DNA of 64,000 nucleotides from Mycobacterium shigaense (lineage in GTDB: Bacteria; Actinomycetota; Actinomycetes; Mycobacteriales; Mycobacteriaceae): NCBI RefSeq assembly GCF_002356315.1, contig NZ_AP018164.1:1488001-1552000 (forward strand), read 5' to 3'. Every line of letters starts with the position of its first letter. Position 1 is the first letter of the stretch. The notes beneath the pieces were generated by a model that saw only the letters and a list, made by a program, of their open reading frames with translations, was not told the DNA's origin and ran no database searches. The translations under genes were made by a program, and so were the position numbers. Below are positions 39,897 through 47,531 of this stretch, one piece after another.

Positions 39897-41348
39897 ATGG
39901 GCACCCATCCGGACGGCGGGCCGGCGACGAAATTAGCTTCGACGATCGCGCGCGACATCGAGGCGGAGATCATTCGCCGCGGCTGGCCCATCGGGGAGTC
40001 ATTGGGATCCGAACGTGCTCTGCAGGAACATTTTTCGGTGAGTCGGTCGGTGCTGCGGGAAGCAGTTCGGCTCGTCGAGCACCATCGGGTGGCCCGCATG
40101 CGCCGCGGTCCCAACGGGGGACTGCTCGTCTGTGAGCCCGACGCGGGACCCGCGACTCGTGCCGTCGTCATCTATCTCGAGCACCTGGGCATCACGCTCG
40201 GCGACTTGCTCAATGCGCGCCTGGTGCTCGAGCCCCTCGCGGCATCGCTGGCGGCGGAACGGATCGACGAAGCCGGGATCGACCGGCTGCGGGCAGTGCT
40301 GCGGGAACAGGAGCAATGGCGACCCGGCATGCCGCTGCCGCGCGACGAGTTCCACATCGCGCTTGCCGAGCAATCGAAAAACCCGGTACTGCAGCTGTTC
40401 ATCGATGTGTTGATGAGGCTCACCACTCGCTACGCGCTGCAGTCGCAGACCGGCTCGGCCAGCGAGGCCGTCGAGGCGCTCGACCACATGCACCTGCACC
40501 ACGCCGACATCGTCGCCGCCGTCACCGCGGGCGACTCCGCGCGGGCCAAGACCCTGTCGGAGCGACACGTCGAGGCGGTGACGGGCTGGCTGCAGCAGCA
40601 TCACGCGGGTCGCGGCGGCCGGTCTCGCAGGTCGCGCCGGCCGCTCGATGTCGAGGCGCCCCGCGCCAAACTGGCCGAGATGCTTGCCGCCACCATCGTC
40701 GACGAAATCCGTGCCGGCGGCTGGCAACTCGGCGCGGTCTTCGGAACCGAGACGGCTTTGCTGGAGCGATACCGGGTGAGCCGCGCCGTGCTACGCGAAG
40801 CGGTGCGGCTGCTGGAACACCACTCGGTCGCCCAGATGCGCCGCGGGCCCGGCGGCGGCCTGGTCGTCACCGAGCCGCACGCGCAGGCGAGCATCGACAC
40901 GATCGCGCTCTACCTTCAGTACCGCCAGCCCACCCGCGAGGACTTGCGCTGCGTCCGCGACGCCATCGAGATCGACAACGTCGCCAAGGTCGTCAAGCGC
41001 CGCGCCGAATCCGAAGTGGCGAGGTTCTTGGAAACCCATCGGCCCGGCCGTGACGAGGTGCCCACCGCGGCCGATGTGCGCAAGGCCACAGCCGAGGAAT
41101 TCCGCTTCCACGTCGGGCTGGCACAACTGGCCGGCAACGCGCTGCTGGACCTGTTCTTGCGCATCATCGTCGAGTTGTTCCGGCGGCACTGGTCCAGCAC
41201 CGGGCAGGCTTTACCCAGCTGGGACGATGTGGTCGCCGTCGAGCATGCCCACCTTCGGATCGTCGAGGCGATAGCGGCCGGCGACGACAGCCTGGCGCGT
41301 TACCGGGTGCGGCGCCACCTTGATGCCGCCGCCTCCTGGTGGCTATAG
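39897..41348 (+). CDS. Tandem-duplicated GntR (FadR-type) regulator
   Basis: 483 residues made of two complete FadR-like units, as in M. tuberculosis Rv3060c (490). Unit 1 (about 1-235) has a winged helix, ERALQEHFSVSRSVLREAVRLVEHH, and an FCD ligand domain. Unit 2 (about 245-483) repeats it with ALLERYRVSRAVLREAVRLL and a second FCD domain. FCD domains usually bind carboxylates or acyl-CoA through metal-coordinating His residues. ATG 39897. A single chain with two DNA-binding heads could bind a site as a monomer. It lies 24 nt after the thiolase-like gene and near fadE22, a likely target. Confidence 0.88.
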   Translation: MGTHPDGGPATKLASTIARDIEAEIIRRGWPIGESLGSERALQEHFSVSRSVLREAVRLVEHHRVARMRRGPNGGLLVCEPDAGPATRAVVIYLEHLGITLGDLLNARLVLEPLAASLAAERIDEAGIDRLRAVLREQEQWRPGMPLPRDEFHIALAEQSKNPVLQLFIDVLMRLTTRYALQSQTGSASEAVEALDHMHLHHADIVAAVTAGDSARAKTLSERHVEAVTGWLQQHHAGRGGRSRRSRRPLDVEAPRAKLAEMLAATIVDEIRAGGWQLGAVFGTETALLERYRVSRAVLREAVRLLEHHSVAQMRRGPGGGLVVTEPHAQASIDTIALYLQYRQPTREDLRCVRDAIEIDNVAKVVKRRAESEVARFLETHRPGRDEVPTAADVRKATAEEFRFHVGLAQLAGNALLDLFLRIIVELFRRHWSSTGQALPSWDDVVAVEHAHLRIVEAIAAGDDSLARYRVRRHLDAAASWWL

Positions 41349-41496
41349 CTTTCTCGCGGCTCGAGCGAGTCTGGGTTGTGATCCGTCGCCCCGCGTAGCG
41401 AACGCTGTTCCGGGGTATGGGGATGAGTAATTTGGGGAAGCAAGGTTAGGCAACGCGGAGCGGGTCCGGCAGGGGGCTGGCAGGGAGTTGACATCG

Positions 41497-42492
41497 GTGA
41501 CGCAGAGCAGGGGCGCTGAAATGACCATGAGCACGGAAGGCGAGCATCAAGGCTTCGTCCATTCCGCGCTCCTCTACCACTCGCAACGCGAATACCTCGA
41601 CTCCGTCGTCGACTTCGTCGGCGCCGGGCTGTCGATGGATGAGGCGGTGCTGGTTGCCGTGCCGGGCGAGAATCTGGCGTTGCTGCGCGACGCGCTGGAA
41701 AGTTCGGGCGGCGCGTTACCGGCCGGCTTGCAGATGGCTGACATCACCGAAATCGCTCGCAACCCGAGCCGTTTTCTGGCGCTGGAAGGCTCGTTCGCCG
41801 AAGAACACGCCCACCAACGGGTGCGCATCGTCAGCCAGGTGGTCTGGCCCGGTCGCACCCCGACCGAGTTGCCGGCGTGCCTGCAGCACGAAGCGCTCGT
41901 CAACGGGGCTTTCGAAGCCCGTCAGCTGTCGGCGTTGTGTCTTTACGACGCCGGTCGGCTGGCGGACGACGTGCTGGCGGGTGCCCGCGCGACCCATCCG
42001 CTGGTGTGGAAATCCGGTGCGCTGCGACGCAGTTCGGAGTACGCACCGGACGGGATCCTGGCCACTTGCAATCAGCCGCTCCCCGCCAACCCCGGCGCGG
42101 TGACGTACATGGTGCGGAAGTCGACGGACCTGCGCCCGGCGCGGTCGTTCGCCGTCAACTACGGCGACTGGGTCGGGCTGTCCCCGGACGGCATCGATGA
42201 TCTGCAGTTGGTCGCCACCGAGTTGGCTACCAACAGCCTGATGTACACCGAGGGCGCGTGCCAGTTGGCGTTCTGGCGCCACGACGAGCATCTGGTGTGC
42301 GAGGCGCGCGACAGCGGATGTCTGGACGATCCGCTGGTAGGACTGCTGGACCCGGGGCCCACCGGTCCGGCCAGCCGCGGGCTGTTCTTAGTCCACGCCA
42401 TCTCGGATCTGGTCCGGACGCACACCACCTCCAGCGGGACGACGATTCAGGCGTACCTGCGTCTCAAGACGTCGCCGGGATCGACGGGGTGA
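41497..42492 (+). CDS. MEDS-domain plus HATPase anti-sigma-type regulator
   Basis: About 331 residues. An N-terminal MEDS domain (HSALLYHSQREYLDSVVDFV onward, to about 180), a proposed redox or signal sensor, is joined to a C-terminal GHKL ATPase of the anti-sigma/RsbW type: LVATELATNSLMYTEG (N box), ARDSGCLDDPL (G1) and ASRGLFLVHAISD (G2). It has no His phosphoacceptor domain, so it is probably a Ser kinase or anti-sigma switch. GTG 41497 is preferred, with AGGGAG 9 nt upstream; TTG 41488 and ATG 41521 or 41527 are alternatives. It lies upstream of the mini-lipoprotein cluster and could regulate it. Confidence 0.75.
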   Translation: MTQSRGAEMTMSTEGEHQGFVHSALLYHSQREYLDSVVDFVGAGLSMDEAVLVAVPGENLALLRDALESSGGALPAGLQMADITEIARNPSRFLALEGSFAEEHAHQRVRIVSQVVWPGRTPTELPACLQHEALVNGAFEARQLSALCLYDAGRLADDVLAGARATHPLVWKSGALRRSSEYAPDGILATCNQPLPANPGAVTYMVRKSTDLRPARSFAVNYGDWVGLSPDGIDDLQLVATELATNSLMYTEGACQLAFWRHDEHLVCEARDSGCLDDPLVGLLDPGPTGPASRGLFLVHAISDLVRTHTTSSGTTIQAYLRLKTSPGSTG

Positions 42493-42535
42493 GGTGGGCT
42501 CGGCGCCGCTGACGATGTGCCGTGTTCGTACGGCG

Positions 42536-42727
42536 CTACGGCACCATGGCCGGCGGAATGACGCCGCCGGCACCGCCACCGGCGGCACCACCGGTGGCGC
42601 CACCGGTAGTGACGGTACCGCCACCGACTAGGCCGGGGAGGGCCTCGAGTGCGCAGCCTGTCGGTAGCAACACCGCGATCAGCGCTGCGCCCGCTGTCAT
42701 CAGAACCTTCTTGCTGCGAGCGTTCAT
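42536..42727 (-). CDS. Mini-lipoprotein, copy 1 of 4
   Basis: 63 residues: MNARSKKVLMTAGAALIAVL signal peptide, lipobox LPTGC, then ALEALPGLVGGG and a Gly/Thr/Ala-rich tail. A signal peptidase II substrate of about 38 mature residues. The first 35 residues are shared with the copies at 44028, 44426 and, less closely, 44874. ATG 42727 has AAAGG upstream; an in-frame ATG 42742 lies 5 codons upstream. It has the conserved promoter element 36 nt before its start. Function unknown. Confidence 0.7.
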   Translation of the reverse strand: MNARSKKVLMTAGAALIAVLLPTGCALEALPGLVGGGTVTTGGATGGAAGGGAGGVIPPAMVP

Positions 42728-42749
42728 CGACAAACCTTTCATCGCCCGT

Positions 42750-42779
42750 ACCTGTTTGACAGGTGTGCAACTATTAGGG
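42750..42779 (-). promoter_or_regulatory. Shared promoter element, copy 1 (and adjacent inverted repeat)
   Basis: On the minus strand CCCTAATAGTTGCACAC (42763-42779) precedes copy 1 by 36 nt; its TAATAG is a plausible -10. ACCTGT-TTG-ACAGGT (42750-42764) is a perfect inverted repeat in the leader. From 42780 to 43203 (424 nt) I see no gene or further element. Confidence 0.5.
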
Positions 42780-43203
42780 TTGCGCAGGGTGAATCCCGCA
42801 ATAAGAAAAATTGAATCAGTCCGAAAACGGGGGCGAATTGTTTGGTGTCCGGCACCGCTGCTGAAGCAGCCCGGGGCGCGGAGTTTTCCCTCGTGGCGCG
42901 GCTCCCGTGACGTCGCGGCCGAAATGCAGTTAGTGGTCCGAGCAGGCCCGAAACGACCAAATCTGTTTTAAATCATGGCGATTCGGGATGGGCCGAGATG
43001 GCGCCCGACATCGCGGCGCGGCGTCAGAAATAAGCACAACCGCCGAGCCGCCTTTCGCGCGGCCACCCGGCCGCTGCGCTACTGTGAGCTTCGGTTCATA
43101 GACGCATTCCTGCTCGCGCTACGGCGGGAGGATCTGGCACGGCGATCGGCGGGCTGATTTACATGGTTGACCCGCGCTGCCTTCGCTTGGACATCGCATT
43201 GAC

Positions 43204-43968
43204 ATGATCACCGAAGAGCCGTTGCGGTCGTCGCGCTGGCTGGGACGACGGTACCTGTTTCACATTGGGCGGCTTCGTATTCCGAGCTTCGCTGCCTTGC
43301 TGTACGTGGGGTTTGCGGTCGGGGTGGTCTGGGGTGGCTACGTATGTGGACTCGGCTATTTGCCTTTTGCGATATCCGCTCTGGCCCTCCTGGTATTCGC
43401 GCTTGTCGGAGCTCGGATCTGGTTTCTCGTCGGCCATCCGGAATTTGTCGCCGACCGAACTGGTGTGGCGGTGATGACGAATGCCGGTGCCGGACTCTAC
43501 GGCGGATTGGCGCTGAGCTTCGCGGCCTCCTGGCCGGTGTTAGGCCTCACCGGTCTGGAATTCTGGCGGTTCTGGGATGGCGGGGCCGTCGTTTTGCTCG
43601 TCGGTATGGTCGTCACCCGCATGGGTTGCCTGATGAATGGATGTTGTTCAGGAAGAGCAACCAGTGGGCCCCTCGGGATTTGGCTGCCGGATGATCGCGG
43701 CGAATGGAAACGGCGTTATCCGGCGCCCCTGTTCGAAGCCGCATGGTCGGCGCTGATCCTGGCTGTCGGAGTGGCATTGCACCGGCCATCCGATCCTGCC
43801 GGCTTGCTGTTTCTCGGCTCCGCCGCGGCTTACGGGTTGGGCCGGCTGGGCCTGGAGTTGTTGCGCGCGGACGCCACGCGCACCGGGCGGCCGACGCGTA
43901 TGAATCTGGCTTTTTCAGCGGTGCTCGCGCTGGTTTCGATCGCCGCCTTCGGACTGAGACTGCACTGA
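43204..43968 (+). CDS. Lgt-like prolipoprotein diacylglyceryl transferase family protein
   Basis: 254 residues with about seven membrane helices, related to Lgt (PF01790). The signature region reads VTRMGCLMNGCCSGRATSG, retaining the Arg and NG of Lgt's GRxGNFxNGE. A C-terminal YGLGRLGLELLRADA keeps the second conserved Arg region. The HGGL segment of classical Lgt is YGGL here, so the usual His is lost and activity is uncertain. Lgt attaches diacylglycerol to lipobox Cys. Its placement among four lipobox mini-proteins suggests dedicated processing. ATG 43204; no clear ribosome site. Confidence 0.65.
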   Translation: MITEEPLRSSRWLGRRYLFHIGRLRIPSFAALLYVGFAVGVVWGGYVCGLGYLPFAISALALLVFALVGARIWFLVGHPEFVADRTGVAVMTNAGAGLYGGLALSFAASWPVLGLTGLEFWRFWDGGAVVLLVGMVVTRMGCLMNGCCSGRATSGPLGIWLPDDRGEWKRRYPAPLFEAAWSALILAVGVALHRPSDPAGLLFLGSAAAYGLGRLGLELLRADATRTGRPTRMNLAFSAVLALVSIAAFGLRLH

Positions 43969-43993
43969 CCTTTCGGTGACGAACGCCCATCGG

Positions 43994-44014
43994 CCCGGCC
44001 GATCCGCGGCCGGG
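43994..44014. terminator. Hairpin between convergent genes, possible bidirectional terminator
   Basis: CCCGGCC/GGCCGGG arms with a 7-nt loop lie between the Lgt-like stop (43968) and the copy 2 stop (44028). There is no T run. Confidence 0.45.
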
Positions 44015-44027
44015 ACCAACGGGATCA

Positions 44028-44276
44028 CTACGGCAGCTGCGGAAGGACGCCGCCGGCGCCGGCGGGCGCGCCAGCGGGGACGTTGCCTCGGACGAGGCCG
44101 CCGTTGGTGCCAAAGGCGCCGCCGGCAGCGCCGGCGCCTCCGGCGCCGCCCACTGGGCCGACGACAGTGCCGCCGATGACGCCGGGGATCGCTTCGTAAC
44201 CACACCCGGTGGGCAGTGTCAGCGCGACGAGCGCCGCGAACGCCGTCGCCAGGACCTTCTTGCTCGGTGCGTTCAT
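44028..44276 (-). CDS. Mini-lipoprotein, copy 2 of 4
   Basis: 82 residues, the longest of the set: MNAPSKKVLATAFAALVALT, lipobox LPTGC, GYEAIPGVIGG, then a Gly/Ala-rich tail with GGAGGAGAAGG and PAGAPAGAGG. The N-terminal half aligns with copies 1 and 3. ATG 44276 is preceded by the shared promoter element at 44313-44329. Anchoring to the outer face of the plasma membrane through the lipid is expected. Confidence 0.7.
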   Translation of the reverse strand: MNAPSKKVLATAFAALVALTLPTGCGYEAIPGVIGGTVVGPVGGAGGAGAAGGAFGTNGGLVRGNVPAGAPAGAGGVLPQLP

Positions 44277-44312
44277 CGGGCATGCCCTTCGTCCGCGAGC
44301 CTAATGAACTCA

Positions 44313-44329
44313 GTGTGCATCTATTTCGC
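44313..44329 (-). promoter_or_regulatory. Shared promoter element, copy 2
   Basis: Minus-strand GCGAAATAGATGCACAC lies 37 nt before the start of copy 2, matching the other three elements in sequence and distance. Confidence 0.5.
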
Positions 44330-44425
44330 GCAACCGGGAAGAAGCCCAGGCGAAGTAAATCTGACTATCGCCGAAAATTGGCGTTGACGGCATGCACAGT
44401 CGCTTGCTCGATCGAGTCGCGCGGG

Positions 44426-44602
44426 TTAAGTGACGCGGTCGTGTGATCGCCGCGTTACTTCGCCGCGGGGGCCGGCTGGGGCCGTTCCGGCACCTGTGCC
44501 GATGACGCCGGGTACGGCTTCAAAAGCACATCCCGTCAGCAGCGACGCCACGACAAATGCTGAACCTGCTATCGCGAACACCTGCTTGCTCCGTGCGTTC
44601 AT
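44426..44602 (-). CDS. Mini-lipoprotein, copy 3 of 4
   Basis: 58 residues: MNARSKQVFAIAGSAFVVAS, lipobox LLTGC, AFEAVPGVIGTGAG, then a short Pro/Arg-containing tail without the Gly-rich repeats (TRRSHDRVT). The tail differs from the other copies and may come from a frame change or truncation. ATG 44602, with the shared promoter element 35 nt upstream. Confidence 0.6.
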   Translation of the reverse strand: MNARSKQVFAIAGSAFVVASLLTGCAFEAVPGVIGTGAGTAPAGPRGEVTRRSHDRVT

Positions 44603-44636
44603 GGTGCTGCCTTCCGCCGGCCGTCCTATTCGACTC

Positions 44637-44653
44637 GTGTACGACTATTACGG
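44637..44653 (-). promoter_or_regulatory. Shared promoter element, copy 3
   Basis: Minus-strand CCGTAATAGTCGTACAC lies 35 nt before the start of copy 3. Confidence 0.5.
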
Positions 44654-44818
44654 TCAGGCCATGAACTGGATCGGAAGCGGGATTGAATGCGGCCAAAAAA
44701 TTGGCCGAACGTGGGTCGTCGTGGATAGAGCGCCGCGAAGGAGAAGTTTGCCAGTGGCGGAGTCATTGGGAACGCATCGGGGCGAATCGTCGATTGCGCG
44801 AATCCCCCCAACACAGCG

Positions 44819-44857
44819 GGCAGCCCGCCGGGAACCCGAGACTCCCGGCGGGCTGCC
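44819..44857 (-). terminator. Long perfect hairpin after mini-lipoprotein copy 4
   Basis: Fifteen-bp arms GGCAGCCCGCCGGGA/TCCCGGCGGGCTGCC with a 9-nt loop start 16 nt past the stop at 44874. There is no T run on the minus strand, as is common for mycobacterial terminators. Confidence 0.6.
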
Positions 44858-44873
44858 TGCTCTTTATCGGTTG

Positions 44874-45056
44874 TCAGAGTATGCCCGAGACGGCTCCCAA
44901 GACACCGCCGAGGCCGCCGCCGCTGCTGCCGCCGATTACACCGCCGCCGCCGGCGCCCCCCGCAGCTGTTGCACATCCGGTCGGCAACAGCACCATGGCT
45001 GCCACACCGACTGCGGCTGCGGCGGTCTTCAGGGTCTTCTTCGTGTGCCCGATCAT
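44874..45056 (-). CDS. Mini-lipoprotein, copy 4 of 4 (divergent)
   Basis: 60 residues: MIGHTKKTLKTAAAAVGVAA, lipobox LPTGC, then ATAAGGAGGGGVIGGSSGGG and a hydrophobic end (GVLGAVSGIL). It lacks the EAxPGVIG segment of copies 1-3 but keeps the same layout and promoter element. ATG 45056 has AAGGGGA upstream. Confidence 0.65.
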   Translation of the reverse strand: MIGHTKKTLKTAAAAVGVAAMVLLPTGCATAAGGAGGGGVIGGSSGGGLGGVLGAVSGIL

Positions 45057-45088
45057 GAGTTCCCCTTTCGTCGACGGTTACTAGGCGC

Positions 45089-45105
45089 ATGTGCAACTAG
45101 CAATG
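45089..45105 (-). promoter_or_regulatory. Shared promoter element, copy 4
   Basis: Minus-strand CATTGCTAGTTGCACAT lies 33 nt before the start of copy 4; it is the most divergent of the four elements. Confidence 0.4.
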
Positions 45106-45250
45106 GGCCGGTTAGCCGCTATTGCGCTCATGTAAACGACAGATAACGAACTTTCCCTTGAACTTTCCTGGGAGGTTTACTGGGTCTTTCCTGTCAGGCT
45201 TTTACCTCGGGATTTGCCCCATCGGGGGTCCGGGGTCTAAGGTCGCGCTC

Positions 45251-45301
45251 GTGCGTCTTCTCACGAGTGCCGTAGTAGCCAGTACCCGCAGCGGGGTCTG
45301 A
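45251..45301 (+). CDS. Leader peptide of 16 aa (putative attenuator)
   Basis: GTG 45251 reads MRLLTSAVVASTRSGV and stops at TGA 45299-45301. Leu-Leu is encoded by CTT CTC and Val-Val by GTA GTA, codons that are rare in high-GC mycobacteria. The stop codon lies in the tip of a hairpin that starts the switch region at 45289. The upstream ribosome site is weak (AAGG). The arrangement is that of branched-chain amino acid leader peptides. Confidence 0.55.
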   Translation: MRLLTSAVVASTRSGV

Positions 45302-45376
45302 TCCAGACCGACCCCCCGCTGTGGGTCGGAAGCTACTACCGTCGGTCGCTCCTTCAGACCAGAGAAGACCGACACC
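45289..45376 (+). promoter_or_regulatory. Attenuator-type RNA switch before the LeuA-domain gene
   Basis: Helix 1 is GGTCTG/CAGACC (45295-45309, loop ATC) extended by CAGCGG/CCGCTG (45289-45294 with 45316-45321). GACCGAC occurs twice, at 45306-45312 and 45367-45373, and both can pair with the single GTCGGTC at 45341-45347, so the two pairings exclude each other. The second copy lies 3 nt before GTG 45377, so pairing there would mask the ribosome site. No T run follows, which favours control of translation. Confidence 0.5.
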
Positions 45377-45925
45377 GTGCCTGTTACGCAATCTCTTACC
45401 ACGCCTCTTGCCGAGTGTGCGCCCGCGAGGCGGCCTCACGTTCCTGCTCCGCACTCCCGGGCCAACGCCTGGTTCCGGCGGCACTTCGGTATCGCCCTGC
45501 CCCGCGGCCTGCGTGAGCAGGCGGACGCGATGTCCTGGGAATGCTTCGTCGCGACGTATGGCCACGCCGCCGGCCCGCTGCGGCTCGGGCACTGGCAATG
45601 CACGGACGGCGAACAGCCAGCCGGACGTCTCGGCCCGCAGGCACGTAACTTCCGGGCGATGATCGCCGTCGGCGATCAGCTCAGCACCTCGACCGCGGCG
45701 GCCAGCGGCCCGATCGCCGCCCTGACAACGATGCTGCACGAGCGCGGGATCGCCATCGAGACGGTGAAATTTCACCAGCTGCGCTCCGGCGACGACACCG
45801 CGACCTTCATCTACGGCACGGACGGCGTGCGCGCCGAATGGGCCATGGGCTGGGCCGCCGACCCGACGCAGTCGGCCCTGCGCGCGCTGATCGTGTGCGC
45901 TAACCGGCTTGGCGCCGGGGACTGA
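45377..45925 (+). CDS. Stand-alone LeuA regulatory-domain-like protein
   Basis: 182 residues. The C-terminal half (ASGPIAALTTMLHERGIAIE, KFHQLRSGDDTATF and the final SALRALIVCANRL) matches the allosteric leucine-binding domain at the end of 2-isopropylmalate synthase, including the GD region after the first repeat. The N-terminal 80 residues (WFRRHFGIALPRGLREQADAMSWECF) are helical and unfamiliar. There is no TIM-barrel synthase domain. It may sense leucine or modulate another protein. GTG 45377 is masked by the switch described above. It converges on cyp136. Confidence 0.65.
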   Translation: MPVTQSLTTPLAECAPARRPHVPAPHSRANAWFRRHFGIALPRGLREQADAMSWECFVATYGHAAGPLRLGHWQCTDGEQPAGRLGPQARNFRAMIAVGDQLSTSTAAASGPIAALTTMLHERGIAIETVKFHQLRSGDDTATFIYGTDGVRAEWAMGWAADPTQSALRALIVCANRLGAGD

Positions 45926-45931
45926 CCGCCG

Positions 45932-47413
45932 TCAGAGCGGGCGCAGCAGAATCGGCATGCCGTCCTTCGGCACCGGCATGCCGCCGTAGTCCCACTCGCA
46001 CTTGTAGCCCGGGCGCGGCGGCTCCAGCCGGTAGCGTCGTAGCAGCCGGTGCAGGATGGTCTTGATCTCGAGCGTTCCGAACACCGACCCGATGCACTTG
46101 TGGACGCCGCCGCCAAACGGCGCGAACGCGTAGCGGTGTCGCTTGTGCTCGTTGCGCGGCTCGGTGAACCGCTCCGGGTCGAATTTCATTGGCTCCGTCC
46201 ACAATTCGGGCAGCCGGTGATTCATCCCCGGGTAGGCGATGACGTTGGTGCCCTTCGGGATGTAGTAGCCCAGCAGGTCGGTGTCGCGCACCGTCTGCCG
46301 CATGGCCCACTGCACCGGGGTCACCAGCCGGATCGACTCGTTCATCACCAGGTCGAGGGATTCCAGCTTCTCCAGGGACTCGATGTCGACCGGTCCGTCG
46401 CCGAGCCGGTCGGATTCCTCGCGGCAGCGTTGCTGCCATTCCGGGTGGGTGGCCAGGTTGTAAGCCATGGTCGTTACCGTCGACGTCGACGTGTCGTGAG
46501 CGGCCATCATCAGGAAGATCATGTGATTGACGATGTCCTCGTCGGAGAACCTGTTGCCGTCCTCGTCTTCGGTGCGGCACAGCACCGACAGCAGGTCGTC
46601 GCCCCGGGTGACCCGCTGCTCCTTCACCCGCTCACGGAAGTAGTTCTCCAGCAGCTCGCGCGCCTTGAGGCCGCGCCACCAGGTGAAGGGGGGCACCGGG
46701 GTGCGGATGATCGCGTTGCCGGCCCGGGTGGTGATCGCGAAGGCGTTGTTGACCTTGGTCACCAGCTCGTGGTCGGTGCCCGGCTCGTGGCCCATGAACA
46801 CCATCGACGCGATGTTGAGCGTGAGATCCTTCATTGCCGGGTAGAGCAGGAAGCGCGCGTCGTTGGTCACCCAGTCGTTGGCAATCGTCTGCGAGATCAC
46901 CTGGTCCATCTGCTCGACGTAGCCGACCAGTCGGGAGCGGACGAAGGCCTCCTGCATGATCCGCCGGTGGAATAGGTGCTCTTCGAAATCGAGCAGCATC
47001 AGGCCGCGGTGGAAGAACGGTCCGATCACCGGAACCCAGCCCTGCTGCGAGTAGTCCTTGTTGCGGTTGGAGTAGATGACCTGCGCTGCGTCGGGTCCCA
47101 GCGCGGCGACGCCCGGGAGTACCGGCGAGTCCCCGAAGATCACGGGGCCCTTCGTGTTGTAGAGGTGCAGCAGGTAGTCGGGTCCGCCCCGCAGCATCTC
47201 GATGATGTGGCCGATGACCGGGAGCCCCGCGTCGCCGATGGCCGCCTTGAGGCCGCTGCCCGGCGGCGGGTCGGCAAGTTTGCGCTCCGGGAACTGCGTG
47301 CTGAGCAGTCTGCGCTCGACTATCCCCATGCCAGGAAAGTTGTTGATCGACGGCGTGAACCGGCGCCGAGCCCGGTCGAGCAGGTAGTGCGGGGTGCTGA
47401 TGGTCGCAGCCAT
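45932..47413 (-). CDS. cyp136: Cytochrome P450 136
   Basis: 493 residues, very close to M. tuberculosis Cyp136 (Rv3059, 492). The I-helix reads MMAAHDTSTSTVTT, the K-helix ExxR is in NESIRL and the haem-thiolate loop FAPFGGGVHKCIGS has its Cys near residue 437. It is a class I monooxygenase needing ferredoxin and reductase partners that are not nearby. The substrate is unknown, possibly a sterol or lipid. ATG 47413 has AAAGGAG upstream. It is divergent from the TetR gene at 47532 with palindromes between. Confidence 0.95.
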   Translation of the reverse strand: MAATISTPHYLLDRARRRFTPSINNFPGMGIVERRLLSTQFPERKLADPPPGSGLKAAIGDAGLPVIGHIIEMLRGGPDYLLHLYNTKGPVIFGDSPVLPGVAALGPDAAQVIYSNRNKDYSQQGWVPVIGPFFHRGLMLLDFEEHLFHRRIMQEAFVRSRLVGYVEQMDQVISQTIANDWVTNDARFLLYPAMKDLTLNIASMVFMGHEPGTDHELVTKVNNAFAITTRAGNAIIRTPVPPFTWWRGLKARELLENYFRERVKEQRVTRGDDLLSVLCRTEDEDGNRFSDEDIVNHMIFLMMAAHDTSTSTVTTMAYNLATHPEWQQRCREESDRLGDGPVDIESLEKLESLDLVMNESIRLVTPVQWAMRQTVRDTDLLGYYIPKGTNVIAYPGMNHRLPELWTEPMKFDPERFTEPRNEHKRHRYAFAPFGGGVHKCIGSVFGTLEIKTILHRLLRRYRLEPPRPGYKCEWDYGGMPVPKDGMPILLRPL

Positions 47414-47441
47414 GGACGCTCCTTTGCTGACCCGGGGCAGG

Positions 47442-47482
47442 GTGACAGGTGTCACTATTTTGTCCATACTTCGTGACGAAGT
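47442..47482. promoter_or_regulatory. Two palindromic operators, cyp136/TetR
   Basis: GTGACA-GG-TGTCAC (47442-47455) and ACTTCGT-G-ACGAAGT (47468-47482) are perfect inverted repeats in the cyp136/TetR divergent region. They are candidate sites for the TetR protein and a second regulator. Confidence 0.55.
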
Positions 47483-47531
47483 TGACGGCTGTCAAGTTTG
47501 CTTTTCGCGTGGCGTGGTGCAAGGTCGGGGG

